DNA from: Hyphomicrobiales bacterium
GTDB lineage: Bacteria > Pseudomonadota > Alphaproteobacteria > Rhizobiales > Rhizobiaceae
Length of the DNA stretch: 64,000 bases
Assembly: GCA_900472925.1 (NCBI GenBank)
Contig: UCJU01000020.1
Span: 81,927 to 145,926 of the forward strand
Reading direction: 5' to 3'
This document shows, piece by piece, positions 45,818-55,003 of this stretch (its first letter is position 1; every line of letters begins with the position of its first letter). The notes under the pieces were generated by a model. That model was not told the origin of the DNA, did not search any database, and saw only the letters and a list, made by a program, of their open reading frames with translations. The position numbers and the translations under genes were made by a program.

Positions 45818-48307
45818 ATGAACGAGACCGTCAAGACCATCATCCCGGCAGAGCCTGTCACCGTATCAGTGGAAGGGATGACCTGTGCGTCCTGCGTGCG
45901 GCGCGTGGAGGTGGCGGCGGGCAAGGTGCCGGGGGTGGTGGCGAGTTCGGTGAACTTTGCGACGAAGAAGCTGACGGTCGAGCCTACGGATGGGTTTTCG
46001 GCCAGGACGCTGGCAGCGGCGGTGAAGAAGATCGGCTATGACGTTGCGCCTCAGACAATTGAGCTGAGGGCGGAAGGCCTGAAAAGTGCGGATGATGCCG
46101 CGCGGCTGAAAAATGTCCTGGAGGCGGTGGCAACGACTGTCGGTGCCGAGGTGAATGCAGAAAACGGTGCCGTCACCATCGAAAGCATGGGTGGTGCGCG
46201 CGAGCGCGACATGCTGGCTGAGACGGCTCGCATAGCGGGTTTTGCGTTGAAGGTTCCCGGCTACGCTGGCCATGAGCAGGCGGGGCATGAACATAAGCAC
46301 CATGCGGGTGACGAGGCGACGCTGAAGCGGGATGTTATGCTTGCCGCTATCTTCACGGCGCCGCTCTTTGTGCTGGAGATGGGCGGGCATCTTTATGAGC
46401 CGATGCACCATTGGCTGATGGGCGTGATCGACACTCACACGCTGTATTACGTCTATTTCGCACTGGCGACGGTGGTGATTTTCGGGCCGGGATGGCGGTT
46501 CATGAAGTCGGGCTTTCCGGCGCTTGCGCATGGCGCGCCGGAGATGAATTCGCTGGTGGCACTTGGGGTGAGTGCCGCCTATCTCTATTCGCTGGTCACG
46601 ACTTTTGCGCCCGGCCTGCTGCCGGAAAATGCCCGGCATGTCTATTACGAGGCGGCCACCGTCATCGTCACCTTGATCCTGATCGGGCGGTTGCTGGAGG
46701 CTCGCGCCAGCGGCAAGACGGGCGATGCCATTCGCAAACTGGCGAGCCTTCAGGCCAAGACGGCCCGGGTGGAACGGAATGACCAGACCCTGGATATTGG
46801 CACAGACGCGGTCGCCGTGGGTGATATCGTCATCATCCGTCCCGGAGAGCGCCTCCCTGTGGATGGTGAGGTGGTGGAAGGCGCATCCTATGTCGATGAA
46901 TCGATGATATCAGGCGAAGCGGTGCCGGTGGAAAAGACGGTGGGGGCGCCTGTCACCGGCGGTACCATCAACGGCAATGGCACGCTGAAATTCCGCGCGA
47001 CCAAAGTCGGTGCCGACACGATGTTGGCGCAGATCATTTCTCTTGTGGAGCAAGCGCAAGGCGCAAAACTGCCGATCCAATTGCTGGTGGATCGGGTCAC
47101 GGCGCTGTTCGTGCCGGTCGTGATCGGCGTCGCCTTGCTGACCTTTACTATCTGGGCGTTGTTCGGGCCTGAGCCTGCTTATACCTACGCGCTGATCAAC
47201 GCTGTCGCCGTCCTCATCATTGCCTGCCCCTGCGCCATGGGACTGGCCACGCCAACGTCGATCATGGTTGGCACGGGCAGGGCTGCAGAACTCGGTGTTC
47301 TCTTCCGCAAGGGCGCGGCCTTGCAGGCCCTGCGTTCGGCAGACATCGTCGTGGTCGACAAAACCGGAACGGTGACGAAGGGCAGGCCGGAACTGACCGA
47401 CCTGGTGGTGACGGATGGGTTCGAACGTCAAGAGGTCTTGAGGCTTGTGGCGGCGTTGGAAAGACGGTCCGAACATCCGATTGCCGAGGCGATTGTGCGG
47501 GCGCAAGACATTGCGACCCCTGCTGGACTCGAACAGCTTGATATCACCAACTTCGAAAGCATTACCGGCTTCGGCATCTCTGCCACCGTCAATGGCCGGA
47601 AGGTGCATGTCGGCGCAGACCGCTTCATGGAAAAGATGGGCCTTTCCGTCGAGCCTTTCGCCGATACGGCACAAAAGCTGGGCGATGAAGGAAAGACGCC
47701 GCTTTACGCAGCCATCGATGGGCAACTAGCCGCAGTGATTGCCGTGTCTGACCCGCTGAAACCATCCAGCATCAAGGCCATCAAAGCCCTGCAAAAGCTG
47801 GGCATAGACGTTGCGATGGTTACGGGCGACAATGCCCGCACGGCCAAGGCCATCGCACGGCAAGTGGGTATCGAAAAGGTGGTCGCTGAGGTGCTGCCCG
47901 AGGGCAAGGTGCAGGCTATCCATGATCTGCGCCGAGGCGGCAAGAGGCTGGTCTTTGTGGGAGATGGCGTCAATGATGCACCTGCTTTGGCTGAGGCCGA
48001 TATCGGCATCGCCATTGGCACTGGCACGGATGTCGCCATTGAAAGTGCCGATGTGGTTCTGGTGGGTGGTGACCTGATGGGGGTCGTTCACGCCATCGAA
48101 ATGAGCCATGCCACCATGCGTAATATCCGCCAGAATCTCTTCTGGGCCTTCGGTTATAATGTGGCGCTCATTCCGGTCACAGCGGGCGCGCTTTACCCCG
48201 CCTTCGGCATCATGCTGTCGCCGATGATCGGCGCAGCTGCCATGGCATTGTCCTCCGTCTTCGTGCTGGGCAATGCGCTGAGACTGAAAACGGTTAGGGT
48301 GGCATGA
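45818..48307 (+). CDS. copA: Cu(+)-exporting P1B-type ATPase CopA
   Basis: 829 aa. First heavy-metal domain with GMTCASC (Cys23, Cys26); a second HMA-like domain at about 82-145 lacks the CxxC. A His-rich stretch (HEQAGHEHKHH) precedes the membrane domain. P-type motifs: TGE-like SGEAVPVEK, CPC in IACPCAMGLATPTS, phosphorylated Asp in DKTGT, SEHP, GDNARTA and GDGVNDAPALAEAD. The membrane Cys-Pro-Cys plus final-helix residues indicate Cu(I). ATG at 45818, GGGG upstream. First gene of copA-cueR-copZ, driven by the CueR-type promoter. Confidence 0.96.
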   Translation: MNETVKTIIPAEPVTVSVEGMTCASCVRRVEVAAGKVPGVVASSVNFATKKLTVEPTDGFSARTLAAAVKKIGYDVAPQTIELRAEGLKSADDAARLKNVLEAVATTVGAEVNAENGAVTIESMGGARERDMLAETARIAGFALKVPGYAGHEQAGHEHKHHAGDEATLKRDVMLAAIFTAPLFVLEMGGHLYEPMHHWLMGVIDTHTLYYVYFALATVVIFGPGWRFMKSGFPALAHGAPEMNSLVALGVSAAYLYSLVTTFAPGLLPENARHVYYEAATVIVTLILIGRLLEARASGKTGDAIRKLASLQAKTARVERNDQTLDIGTDAVAVGDIVIIRPGERLPVDGEVVEGASYVDESMISGEAVPVEKTVGAPVTGGTINGNGTLKFRATKVGADTMLAQIISLVEQAQGAKLPIQLLVDRVTALFVPVVIGVALLTFTIWALFGPEPAYTYALINAVAVLIIACPCAMGLATPTSIMVGTGRAAELGVLFRKGAALQALRSADIVVVDKTGTVTKGRPELTDLVVTDGFERQEVLRLVAALERRSEHPIAEAIVRAQDIATPAGLEQLDITNFESITGFGISATVNGRKVHVGADRFMEKMGLSVEPFADTAQKLGDEGKTPLYAAIDGQLAAVIAVSDPLKPSSIKAIKALQKLGIDVAMVTGDNARTAKAIARQVGIEKVVAEVLPEGKVQAIHDLRRGGKRLVFVGDGVNDAPALAEADIGIAIGTGTDVAIESADVVLVGGDLMGVVHAIEMSHATMRNIRQNLFWAFGYNVALIPVTAGALYPAFGIMLSPMIGAAAMALSSVFVLGNALRLKTVRVA

Positions 48308-48717
48308 TGAATATCGGCGAAGCTTCTCAAGTCTCAGGCGTATCGGCCAAGATGATCCGCTATTACGAACAGATTGGCCTCATCACGCCTGCCGCCCGCA
48401 CGGGCAACAACTACAGAACCTATGGCGAGCAGGACGTCCACAATCTGCGCTTCATCAAGCGCTCCCGCACGTTGGGATTTTCGCTGGAAGAGACGGAAAC
48501 GCTGCTGAAACTGTGGCAGGATAAGAGCCGTGAAAGCTCAGCCGTGAAGGACATTGCGCTGGCGCACATCACCGATCTGGAGCGCAAGATCGCGGAGATG
48601 AAAGCCATGGTCAAAACCCTCTCCCATCTCGCCCACTGCTGCGGCGGCGATCACCGGCCCGATTGCCCTATCCTGGATGATCTGGCAGGCATCGATGCCT
48701 CAGTTTCGAAGACATAA
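48304..48717 (+). CDS. cueR: Copper-responsive MerR regulator CueR/HmrR
   Basis: 137 aa. MerR helix-turn-helix (MNIGEASQVSGVSAKMIRYYEQIGL), dimer helix and copper-binding loop with Cys in HCCGGDHRPDCPIL, matching the two-cysteine Cu(I) site of CueR/HmrR. Start ATG at 48304 overlaps the copA stop; an ATG one codon on is also usable. It activates copA when Cu(I) binds. Confidence 0.93.
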   Translation: MMNIGEASQVSGVSAKMIRYYEQIGLITPAARTGNNYRTYGEQDVHNLRFIKRSRTLGFSLEETETLLKLWQDKSRESSAVKDIALAHITDLERKIAEMKAMVKTLSHLAHCCGGDHRPDCPILDDLAGIDASVSKT

Positions 48718-48742
48718 GCCGTTGAAAGTAAAGGAAACCAGC

Positions 48743-48940
48743 ATGACGACCACCTTCACAGTAACAGACATGACCTGCGCCCATTGCGAGAAAACCATAC
48801 GTGGTGCGTTGGCGGATGCCCTTCCAGGTGCAGATGTGAAAGTTGACCTTTCCACCCACACAGTGGCAGTTGGCGGCGATGCATCACTGGCCGAAACGGC
48901 GATGCGAGATGCGGGCTATAGTCCGCAAAGAGCAAAGTGA
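48743..48940 (+). CDS. copZ: Copper chaperone CopZ
   Basis: 65-aa single heavy-metal-associated domain with the Cu(I)-binding MTCAHC motif (Cys12, Cys15). ATG at 48743 has AAGGA upstream, 25 bp after cueR, completing the operon. It delivers Cu(I) to CopA in the cytoplasm. Confidence 0.92.
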   Translation: MTTTFTVTDMTCAHCEKTIRGALADALPGADVKVDLSTHTVAVGGDASLAETAMRDAGYSPQRAK

Positions 48941-48967
48941 AAAGGGGTGGTTCGAGACCACCCCTTT
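48941..48967. terminator. Bidirectional hairpin between copZ and convergent gene
   Basis: Perfect 11-bp stem AAAGGGGTGGT / ACCACCCCTTT with a five-base loop, touching the copZ stop codon. The short T tract on the minus strand also suits the converging gene. Confidence 0.75.
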
Positions 48968-48974
48968 AGAAATA

Positions 48975-49223
48975 TTAGACCTCGTCGAACGTTCCGCCTT
49001 CGCGAGACGGATTGCGGTTGAGAACCTTCTCTTCCAGATCACCCGGCAAGGCGTCGTCGCTTTCCTGATAGGGATCATCGTCGGTTTCGGCTTCTTCTTC
49101 TCGAAGCTCCTGCTCTACCTGCTGCGGCAACTCGCCTTCTTCCGGCAGGTTATCGACATCGAGGTCAACGAGGTCCTGATCGAGTGCATCTTCGTTTTCT
49201 GTGAGCGGCGTGCGCGGGTCCAT
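48975..49223 (-). CDS. Small acidic protein
   Basis: 82 aa, strongly acidic (more than a third Asp and Glu) with no hydrophobic segment; likely disordered. ATG at 49223 has AGGAA upstream. Unrecognised. Adjacent on the same strand to the 56-aa membrane protein, 46 bp downstream of it, so possibly co-transcribed. Confidence 0.6.
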   Translation of the reverse strand: MDPRTPLTENEDALDQDLVDLDVDNLPEEGELPQQVEQELREEEAETDDDPYQESDDALPGDLEEKVLNRNPSREGGTFDEV

Positions 49224-49269
49224 GATGGTGTTCCTATCGGGTTTCGGGAGCGTTAAACGTTTATCGGCA

Positions 49270-49440
49270 TCAAGACTGCGTGGTCATGAACACGACCATG
49301 GCCAGATAGATGACGAAGGCCATGATGCCGATGCCTGCGATGACGAGAATGATGCCGCGACCGGCACGGGTTTTTTCGCCCTTGTTTTCGTTGGCCTCAG
49401 ATGGAAATAGAACGGGGTCGGTTTCCTGAATCTTGGTCAC
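49270..49440 (-). CDS. Small single-helix membrane protein
   Basis: 56 aa encoded from a GTG at 49440, preceded by AGAGGAG at good spacing. The first 28 residues are polar and charged; the rest is one hydrophobic helix (GIILVIAGIGIMAFVIYLAM) with a short tail. Too short for routine gene finding. The arrangement with the acidic protein downstream suggests a small operon. No family recognised. Confidence 0.6.
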   Translation of the reverse strand: MTKIQETDPVLFPSEANENKGEKTRAGRGIILVIAGIGIMAFVIYLAMVVFMTTQS

Positions 49441-49506
49441 GAAATTCTCCTCTGGATATTTTCGTTACCCAGAGAACGGCACAGCGGGGCTAATGTTCCT
49501 GCGCGA

Positions 49507-51222
49507 TTACTGTTTTAGCGCCCAGATCGTCGCATGCGCGATCGCCCCGTCCAAGCATTTCAGATGGGCGGCGCGCACCGGTTCGAAGCTGTCGATGCGC
49601 TTTGTGCCGACGTAACGGCCATGGTCCGCGAAGACTTCGATAGAGCCGTAATCCAGAAAAATGCGCAAGCGGAAGGGGCGTGCACCTTCTGAAATATAGC
49701 GCGGCGATGGACCTTCGCGACCATCTTCGTGACGTATCCACAGGCCCGTTTCATCGCAGACGACGCCGAGTTTGACGCCGGGATGGTCCAGTTCCAGCTC
49801 GAAGGGAAGGCCGGGTTTGGTCAGTTCGAACAGAAGTTCGACGGCGCCTGTCGGGAACTCCACCCGCTCTCCTGCAGCCAATTTCGTGCGGTCCAGAATG
49901 CGGTGGCGCAGGCTTTCCGTAGCCCCGATGGGTGGCGTCAGGAGTGCACCATTGGAGAAATGCAGGCGGCGCGGCAGGCTCATGGCGGTGGGGAAATCGA
50001 TTTCCGGCGTGGCGTCTGCCCAGTTGGCCAGCCAGCCAATACCGACGATGGTATCGCCATCCAAAAAGGCCTGAAACGCATAATTATCCGTGCCGAAATC
50101 CAGCTCCTGGCCGAATTCCTTGACGAAGGTCTTGCCATCGAACCACCCGACATCGGCCATGGTCAGGTTCTTGCGGCCCGTGGCGGCATCTTCGGAATGC
50201 ATGAGGCCATAGGTCAGCACCCAGCGGGTGGAGCGGGCATTGGCCGGGCCATCCAGCGGCAGCAGGCACGGGCATTCTATGGCCGTTGTCTTGTAGCGCG
50301 TTTCCACCCACAGCTTGCCGACATAGGTCCAGCCGGAGGCGGCCGTCGGGTCCTGCGTTTCATAGAGAAGAATGACGCCGCCGCCATCGCTCTGGCTGCC
50401 CAGCAGCATCTTCCACAGGCCATCCGGCCCACGCACCACATAGGGGTCACGGAAGTCAGGGGTCAGCCCCTGCCCATCCGGGCGGTGGCCGAGGATGACA
50501 TCCGCCTGTCCCGCCATGATGAGATCCGACGATGTGGCGGTGAGCTGTATCTGCTGTTCCGGCACGCGGTCCTGCACCTGTTCGGTAAAGAACACGCGGA
50601 TGCCTGTTCCTTCCACCAGCGGAATGGTGGAGCCGGAATAGGCCCCGCCGCGCTTGTCTGGCCGCGTCGTCAGGTCTTCGGATGGGAACAGGAAGATCGG
50701 CAGGTGCCGCCAGCGCAGGTAATCCGAAGATACCGCATGGCCCCAATGCATGGTGTTCCAACGCAGGCCGTGGGAATAATGCTGATAAAACAGATGCGGA
50801 CGCCCCTCGAAACGGCCAAAGCCGTTGGGGTCGTTCATCCAGCCGAAGGGCGGGCGGAAATGGTAGCTGTCGGGCAGATCAGGCGCGGCATTATCTGGTT
50901 TGGTATGGACAACGGTGATGCCGGTTTCCAGCACGTCGGAGGCGATGAACCAGTACATGACGGAGACCGCAGTGGTCACCGTGTCATAGCTCAGCTCAAC
51001 TCGCCCGCCGCCAAACACCTGATAAATACGGAAATTATACTCATCGACATTGGTCGTGGAGACCTCGCCGAACTTGCCATTGTGATTGGAAAACGAAACA
51101 GCCCCCGGCTCATCCGCCTTCTTCGCCTTCAGCCAGACGTGGAACGTGGCGTTGACCGGAAGATCGGTTTGTATGGTGCGAACGGCGCTCTCGATCTCTA
51201 CGGGCAAAGCTGTGTCGTTCAT
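49507..51222 (-). CDS. GH32 beta-fructosidase (sucrose/levan hydrolase)
   Basis: 571 aa. GH32 catalytic motifs: nucleophile Asp131 in WMNDPNG (128-134), transition-state stabiliser in FRDPYV and acid/base Glu in IECPCLLP. A C-terminal beta-sandwich follows (RLRIFLDYGSIEVFADHGRYVGTKRI). There is no signal peptide, but about 115 residues precede the first motif, an unusually long, beta-rich N-terminal extension for a cytoplasmic invertase. Start ATG 51222. Alternative substrates are levan- or inulin-derived fructosides. Monocistronic. Confidence 0.92.
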   Translation of the reverse strand: MNDTALPVEIESAVRTIQTDLPVNATFHVWLKAKKADEPGAVSFSNHNGKFGEVSTTNVDEYNFRIYQVFGGGRVELSYDTVTTAVSVMYWFIASDVLETGITVVHTKPDNAAPDLPDSYHFRPPFGWMNDPNGFGRFEGRPHLFYQHYSHGLRWNTMHWGHAVSSDYLRWRHLPIFLFPSEDLTTRPDKRGGAYSGSTIPLVEGTGIRVFFTEQVQDRVPEQQIQLTATSSDLIMAGQADVILGHRPDGQGLTPDFRDPYVVRGPDGLWKMLLGSQSDGGGVILLYETQDPTAASGWTYVGKLWVETRYKTTAIECPCLLPLDGPANARSTRWVLTYGLMHSEDAATGRKNLTMADVGWFDGKTFVKEFGQELDFGTDNYAFQAFLDGDTIVGIGWLANWADATPEIDFPTAMSLPRRLHFSNGALLTPPIGATESLRHRILDRTKLAAGERVEFPTGAVELLFELTKPGLPFELELDHPGVKLGVVCDETGLWIRHEDGREGPSPRYISEGARPFRLRIFLDYGSIEVFADHGRYVGTKRIDSFEPVRAAHLKCLDGAIAHATIWALKQ

Positions 51223-51562
51223 TCCACTATCCTTTCATCAATATTGCGGCGATAGGATAGCAACGAAAGTGGCAGGTTAAAGTTCAAGGTCGCTGTATCC
51301 ATTCCGTTAGGAGGGGACGTGAACGGGGCGATAACAACACCGCGAGTGTGTGGCGATGTGGAAAATCGGAATGCGTGTTTCGGCAAATGCGGTCAATGTT
51401 TGAAATGCCGCCTTTCGCGTTCATCGTGGCGACGCACATTTTAATTTTACCAATCTTTCTTTGAAATTACCTTCTACATTGACCTTTGGTTGTATTTGTT
51501 GATGTTTTAATTGTATTCTTCGTTCCGGTCTGCACAACTGCTGATATTTATAAGGGTCACTG
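51223..51562. other. Intergenic region upstream of GH32 and DUF2007-like genes
   Basis: 340 bp with no gene. The right half (about 51430-51550) is AT-rich and should hold the divergent promoters. Confidence 0.45.
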
Positions 51563-51964
51563 ATGGCCGAATATTTGGACCGTATCATTCGCGTGGCAAC
51601 TGTTTTCACCGCTTCCGAATTTGCGGTAACGTCTTCTTATCTCGAAGCCTACGGCATCGTTGTTGTTGCGGCGCCGGTTCAGCTCATCAATAATTTCCCA
51701 CACTACACAAGCGCCATTGGCGGCGCCGGTGTCTTTGTGCCTGAAAGACAGGCCCAGACGGCGATCAATCTCCTGATTGAAGCGGATAGGGGGGAGACCG
51801 AGATCAAAGACGGCGAGCCTAAACTCATGATGCCCAAGACTTTTTTCGAGATGGTGACGGAGCTGTTTCTCTACATTCATGTCAGCGGTGGAGAGGCCGC
51901 GCCACCCTATGCAAGCCGGATCGTGCACGGGCAATGGCAGGCCTTGGGAGAAGAGGAAATTTAG
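51563..51964 (+). CDS. DUF2007-like signalling protein
   Basis: 133 aa. The N-terminal 75 residues (RVATVFTASEFAVTSSYLEAYGIVVV, then PERQAQTAINLLIEA) follow the DUF2007 pattern, a ferredoxin-like fold that often acts as a regulatory PII-like module. ATG at 51563 with AAGGGT upstream. Second half unrecognised. Function unknown. Confidence 0.6.
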   Translation: MAEYLDRIIRVATVFTASEFAVTSSYLEAYGIVVVAAPVQLINNFPHYTSAIGGAGVFVPERQAQTAINLLIEADRGETEIKDGEPKLMMPKTFFEMVTELFLYIHVSGGEAAPPYASRIVHGQWQALGEEEI

Positions 51965-52092
51965 CTTTGAACACTGGGGAGCAAGGTCTGGAGATAGGCT
52001 GTATGTACGCGTATGCAAAATGATGGCCTTGTGGCGTCGGCTGGAATATTGGCCTAAACCTGCCCATATAGATGGAAACAGGGAGAGTACCC

Positions 52093-53556
52093 GTGATCCA
52101 TTTTGACAATTCCTATGCGCGCCTGCCGGAGACATTTACGGCGGCGGCCTTGCCCACGCCGGTGGCGGCGCCGCTGCTGATTGCGTTCAACCGTCCGCTC
52201 GCCGATGAGCTTGGGCTCGATCTAGACGGCGTGGACGATGCGCGACTGGCGGCTATCTTTTCGGGCAATGTCGTGCCGCAGGGGGCGGAGCCGCTGGCCA
52301 TGGCCTATGCGGGGCATCAGTTCGGTAATTTCGTGCCGCAGTTGGGCGATGGGCGTGCGATTCTGCTCGGTGAAGTCGTTGATATCAATGGCAAACGGCG
52401 CGATATTCAGCTGAAGGGTGCCGGGCCGACGAAGTTTTCGAGGCGGGGCGACGGGCGCGCGGCGCTGGGGCCGGTGCTGCGCGAATATATCGTGTCCGAG
52501 GCCATGCATGCGCTGGGTATTCCGGCCACGCGGGCGCTGGCGGCAGTGGCGACGGGCGAACGGGTGCAGCGGGAGACCGGCCTGCCGGGTGGCGTGGTGA
52601 CGCGGGTGGCGGCGAGCCATATCAGGGTCGGGACGTTCCAGTATTTTGCAGCGCGCGAGGATAATGAGGCGATTAAGGTCTTAGCTGATTACGTGATCGA
52701 CCGGCATTACCCTCATGTCAGGCAGGCGGGAAAGCCTTATTTTGCGTTGCTGCAAGCGATTGCCGAGCGGCAACGCGCGCTGGTGTGTCGCTGGCTGATG
52801 GTGGGGTTCATTCATGGTGTGATGAACACCGATAATGTGGCTATCTCGGGCGAAACAATCGATTTCGGGCCTTGTGCCTTCATGGATGAATATAATCCTA
52901 ACAAGGTGTTCTCGTCTATCGATGCGCAGGGGCGCTACGCCTATAACAGCCAACCCGGCATTGCGCAGTGGAACATTGCGCGGCTGGCGGAATGCCTGCT
53001 GCCGTTGCTGGATGACGACGCTGAAAAGGCTGTGGAGCTTGCCAATGGCGTGCTGGCGGAATTTGCCAGTGATTTCCCAAAGCGCTGGCTTTCCGGCATG
53101 CGCGAGAAGCTGGGCCTGAGCACGCAGGACGACGCGGATGAACAACTGGTGCAGGATTTGCTGGCGCTGATGCAGCGCAACGAGGTGGATTTTACGCTGA
53201 CGTTCCGCAGGCTATGCGATGCGGCGGATGGCAGCCCGGAAGCATTTCGCGGTATGTTCACAGATCTGGCCGGTGCCGACGAATGGCTGGCGCGCTGGCG
53301 GCAGCGGGCATGGCGCGAGAGTGCGACGGAAAACGACCGGGCGCAGGCGATGCGTGCGGTGAACCCGGCGGTCATTCCGCGCAACCACCGCATCGAAGAG
53401 GTGATTGCGGCAGCGGTGGAAGACGGTGATTTCGAGCCGTTTCATGCGATGGTTCAGGCGACTGCGCGGCCCTATGAGGAGGTGCCGGAGTTCGGGGTTT
53501 ATATGCAGGCGCCGCTGGGGCACGAGCGGGTGTTCAGGACGTTTTGTGGGACGTGA
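52093..53556 (+). CDS. selO: SelO/YdiU family protein AMPylase
   Basis: 487-aa pseudokinase-fold enzyme that transfers AMP to proteins. Motifs: FGNFVPQLGDGRAILLGEVVD, RDIQLKGAGPTKFSRRGDGRA, YIVSEAMHALGIPATRALA, the HGVMNTDNVAISGETIDFGPCAFMD catalytic region with Asn and Asp metal ligands, and LLDDD. There is no selenocysteine-type C-terminus. The GTG at 52093 with GGGAGAG upstream is preferred to an ATG at 52072, as the sequence IHFDNSYARLPE marks the usual N-terminus. Confidence 0.93.
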   Translation: MIHFDNSYARLPETFTAAALPTPVAAPLLIAFNRPLADELGLDLDGVDDARLAAIFSGNVVPQGAEPLAMAYAGHQFGNFVPQLGDGRAILLGEVVDINGKRRDIQLKGAGPTKFSRRGDGRAALGPVLREYIVSEAMHALGIPATRALAAVATGERVQRETGLPGGVVTRVAASHIRVGTFQYFAAREDNEAIKVLADYVIDRHYPHVRQAGKPYFALLQAIAERQRALVCRWLMVGFIHGVMNTDNVAISGETIDFGPCAFMDEYNPNKVFSSIDAQGRYAYNSQPGIAQWNIARLAECLLPLLDDDAEKAVELANGVLAEFASDFPKRWLSGMREKLGLSTQDDADEQLVQDLLALMQRNEVDFTLTFRRLCDAADGSPEAFRGMFTDLAGADEWLARWRQRAWRESATENDRAQAMRAVNPAVIPRNHRIEEVIAAAVEDGDFEPFHAMVQATARPYEEVPEFGVYMQAPLGHERVFRTFCGT

Positions 53557-53583
53557 GGATTCAGGTGTGGCGGCGGCGGGTGT

Positions 53584-53748
53584 GGCTTACCCCCCTCTGT
53601 CCTGCCGGACATCTCCCCCTCAGGTGGGGAAATCGACTCGTGGCAATGTCTTGGCCACCTTTAGCGGTGCGGATGGGGTGACGAGCGCGCGTCTAGCGGA
53701 TCTCCCCCCTTGAGGGGGAGATGCCTGGCAAGGCAGAGGGGGGTGAGC
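53584..53748. repeat. Palindromic rhizobial repeat, second copy
   Basis: Inverted arms (53584-53640 and 53699-53748) repeat the CCCCCCTCTGTCCTGCCGGA / CATCTCCCCCTC sequence of the copy at 6286-6431, with an unrelated central stretch. Sits between selO and the saccharopine-dehydrogenase-family gene, at the 3' ends of both, so it may terminate or protect either transcript. Confidence 0.85.
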
Positions 53749-53780
53749 CCGCGCACTGCCGCCAATTGCTTTAAGGGGAA

Positions 53781-54881
53781 CTACCCCACCTTCGCCAACC
53801 CCTCCCGTGACGCATAATACTGCCCGAAGCGGTTGGCCAGGAAGTCCGCCAACGCGATATCCTCCTGTTTTACGAAGCCCTTCTGCGGCAGTTTACCCTC
53901 GCTCAGCAAGTCCAGAACCGTTGTGATACCGGCGGCGGTGGTGATCTGGATGGCGCTCATCATGCGGCCGGAGACGGGGCCGGCGTAGACTTTGTGGGCG
54001 TAGGTTTCCTGCATGAAGCGGCCGTTTCTGGTGCCGCAGACGGTGACGAAGACGATGACGACATCCTGCATGGTGGCGGGCAGGGCATTTTCGAAGAGGT
54101 CTTTCAGCACCTCGCGGCGGTTGCGCAGGTTGAGGTCGTTGAGCAGCGCCTTCATAATGGACACATGGCCGGGATAGCGGATGGTGCGGTAGTTCATGGT
54201 GCGCACCTTGCCCTCCAGCGTGGAGGCCAGCGTGCCGAGGCCGCCTGAGGTGTTGAAGGCTTCGTACGTCATGCCATCGAGAGAGAACTCCTCGCGCTCT
54301 TCCAGCGCAGGCACTGCGGTGAGGCGGCCCTCGACGATGGCTTCGCAGGGCTCGATATATTCATTGATGAGACCGTCCGTGCTCCAGGTGAGGTTATAGT
54401 TCAATGCGTTGGACGGATACTGCGGCAGCGCGCCGACGCGCATGCGTACGCTATCCAGCTTATCGAAACGAGAGGCGAGATCGGCAGCCACGATGGAGAT
54501 GAAGCCGGGGGCGAGGCCGCATTGGGGGATGAGGGCGCTCTCGGACGTCTCCGCCAGTCTCTTGACCTTGCGGGTGGATTCGACGTCTTCGGTGAGGTCG
54601 AGATAATGGGTGCCGACGGCAACGGCGGCTTCTGCAATGCCGGCGGTGAGGTGGAAGGGGGCGGCGGAAAGGACCGCGAATTTGTCCTTTAACAGTGCTT
54701 GGAGGCCGAGGCGGTCGGTAATGTCGACAATCTCGGTATCGACGCGTTCATGGGTGGGGACATTTGCGAGCTGGTCTGCGGAACGGTCCGCGACGGTGAC
54801 GCGGTAGTCGCCGGTTATGGCGAGCATCCATGCGATGGCGGAGCCGATATTGCCTGCGCCGATGATGACGATGTGTTTCAT
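53781..54881 (-). CDS. Saccharopine dehydrogenase family protein
   Basis: 366 aa. N-terminal Rossmann fold with HIVIIGAGNIGSAIAWML and the C-terminal saccharopine-type domain (LNYNLTWSTDGLINEYIEPCEAI, GGLGTLASTLEGKVRTMNYRTIRYPGH). ATG at 54881 has GGGGA upstream. Candidates are a saccharopine dehydrogenase or the related lysine 6-dehydrogenase, for which Agrobacterium is a known source; the sequence alone does not separate them. The divergent Lrp/AsnC regulator points to an amino-acid-induced catabolic gene. Confidence 0.85.
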   Translation of the reverse strand: MKHIVIIGAGNIGSAIAWMLAITGDYRVTVADRSADQLANVPTHERVDTEIVDITDRLGLQALLKDKFAVLSAAPFHLTAGIAEAAVAVGTHYLDLTEDVESTRKVKRLAETSESALIPQCGLAPGFISIVAADLASRFDKLDSVRMRVGALPQYPSNALNYNLTWSTDGLINEYIEPCEAIVEGRLTAVPALEEREEFSLDGMTYEAFNTSGGLGTLASTLEGKVRTMNYRTIRYPGHVSIMKALLNDLNLRNRREVLKDLFENALPATMQDVVIVFVTVCGTRNGRFMQETYAHKVYAGPVSGRMMSAIQITTAAGITTVLDLLSEGKLPQKGFVKQEDIALADFLANRFGQYYASREGLAKVG

Positions 54882-55003
54882 TCTGTTCCCCTTGAGACAT
54901 GCTTTTGAGGTAACAGAATGCCGCATTTGATGAGCGATTCGTAGCTTCACAACGTGCAAAAGAGCGATTAGAATTCTGCATATCGCCGAGAGGAATAGGC
55001 ATA

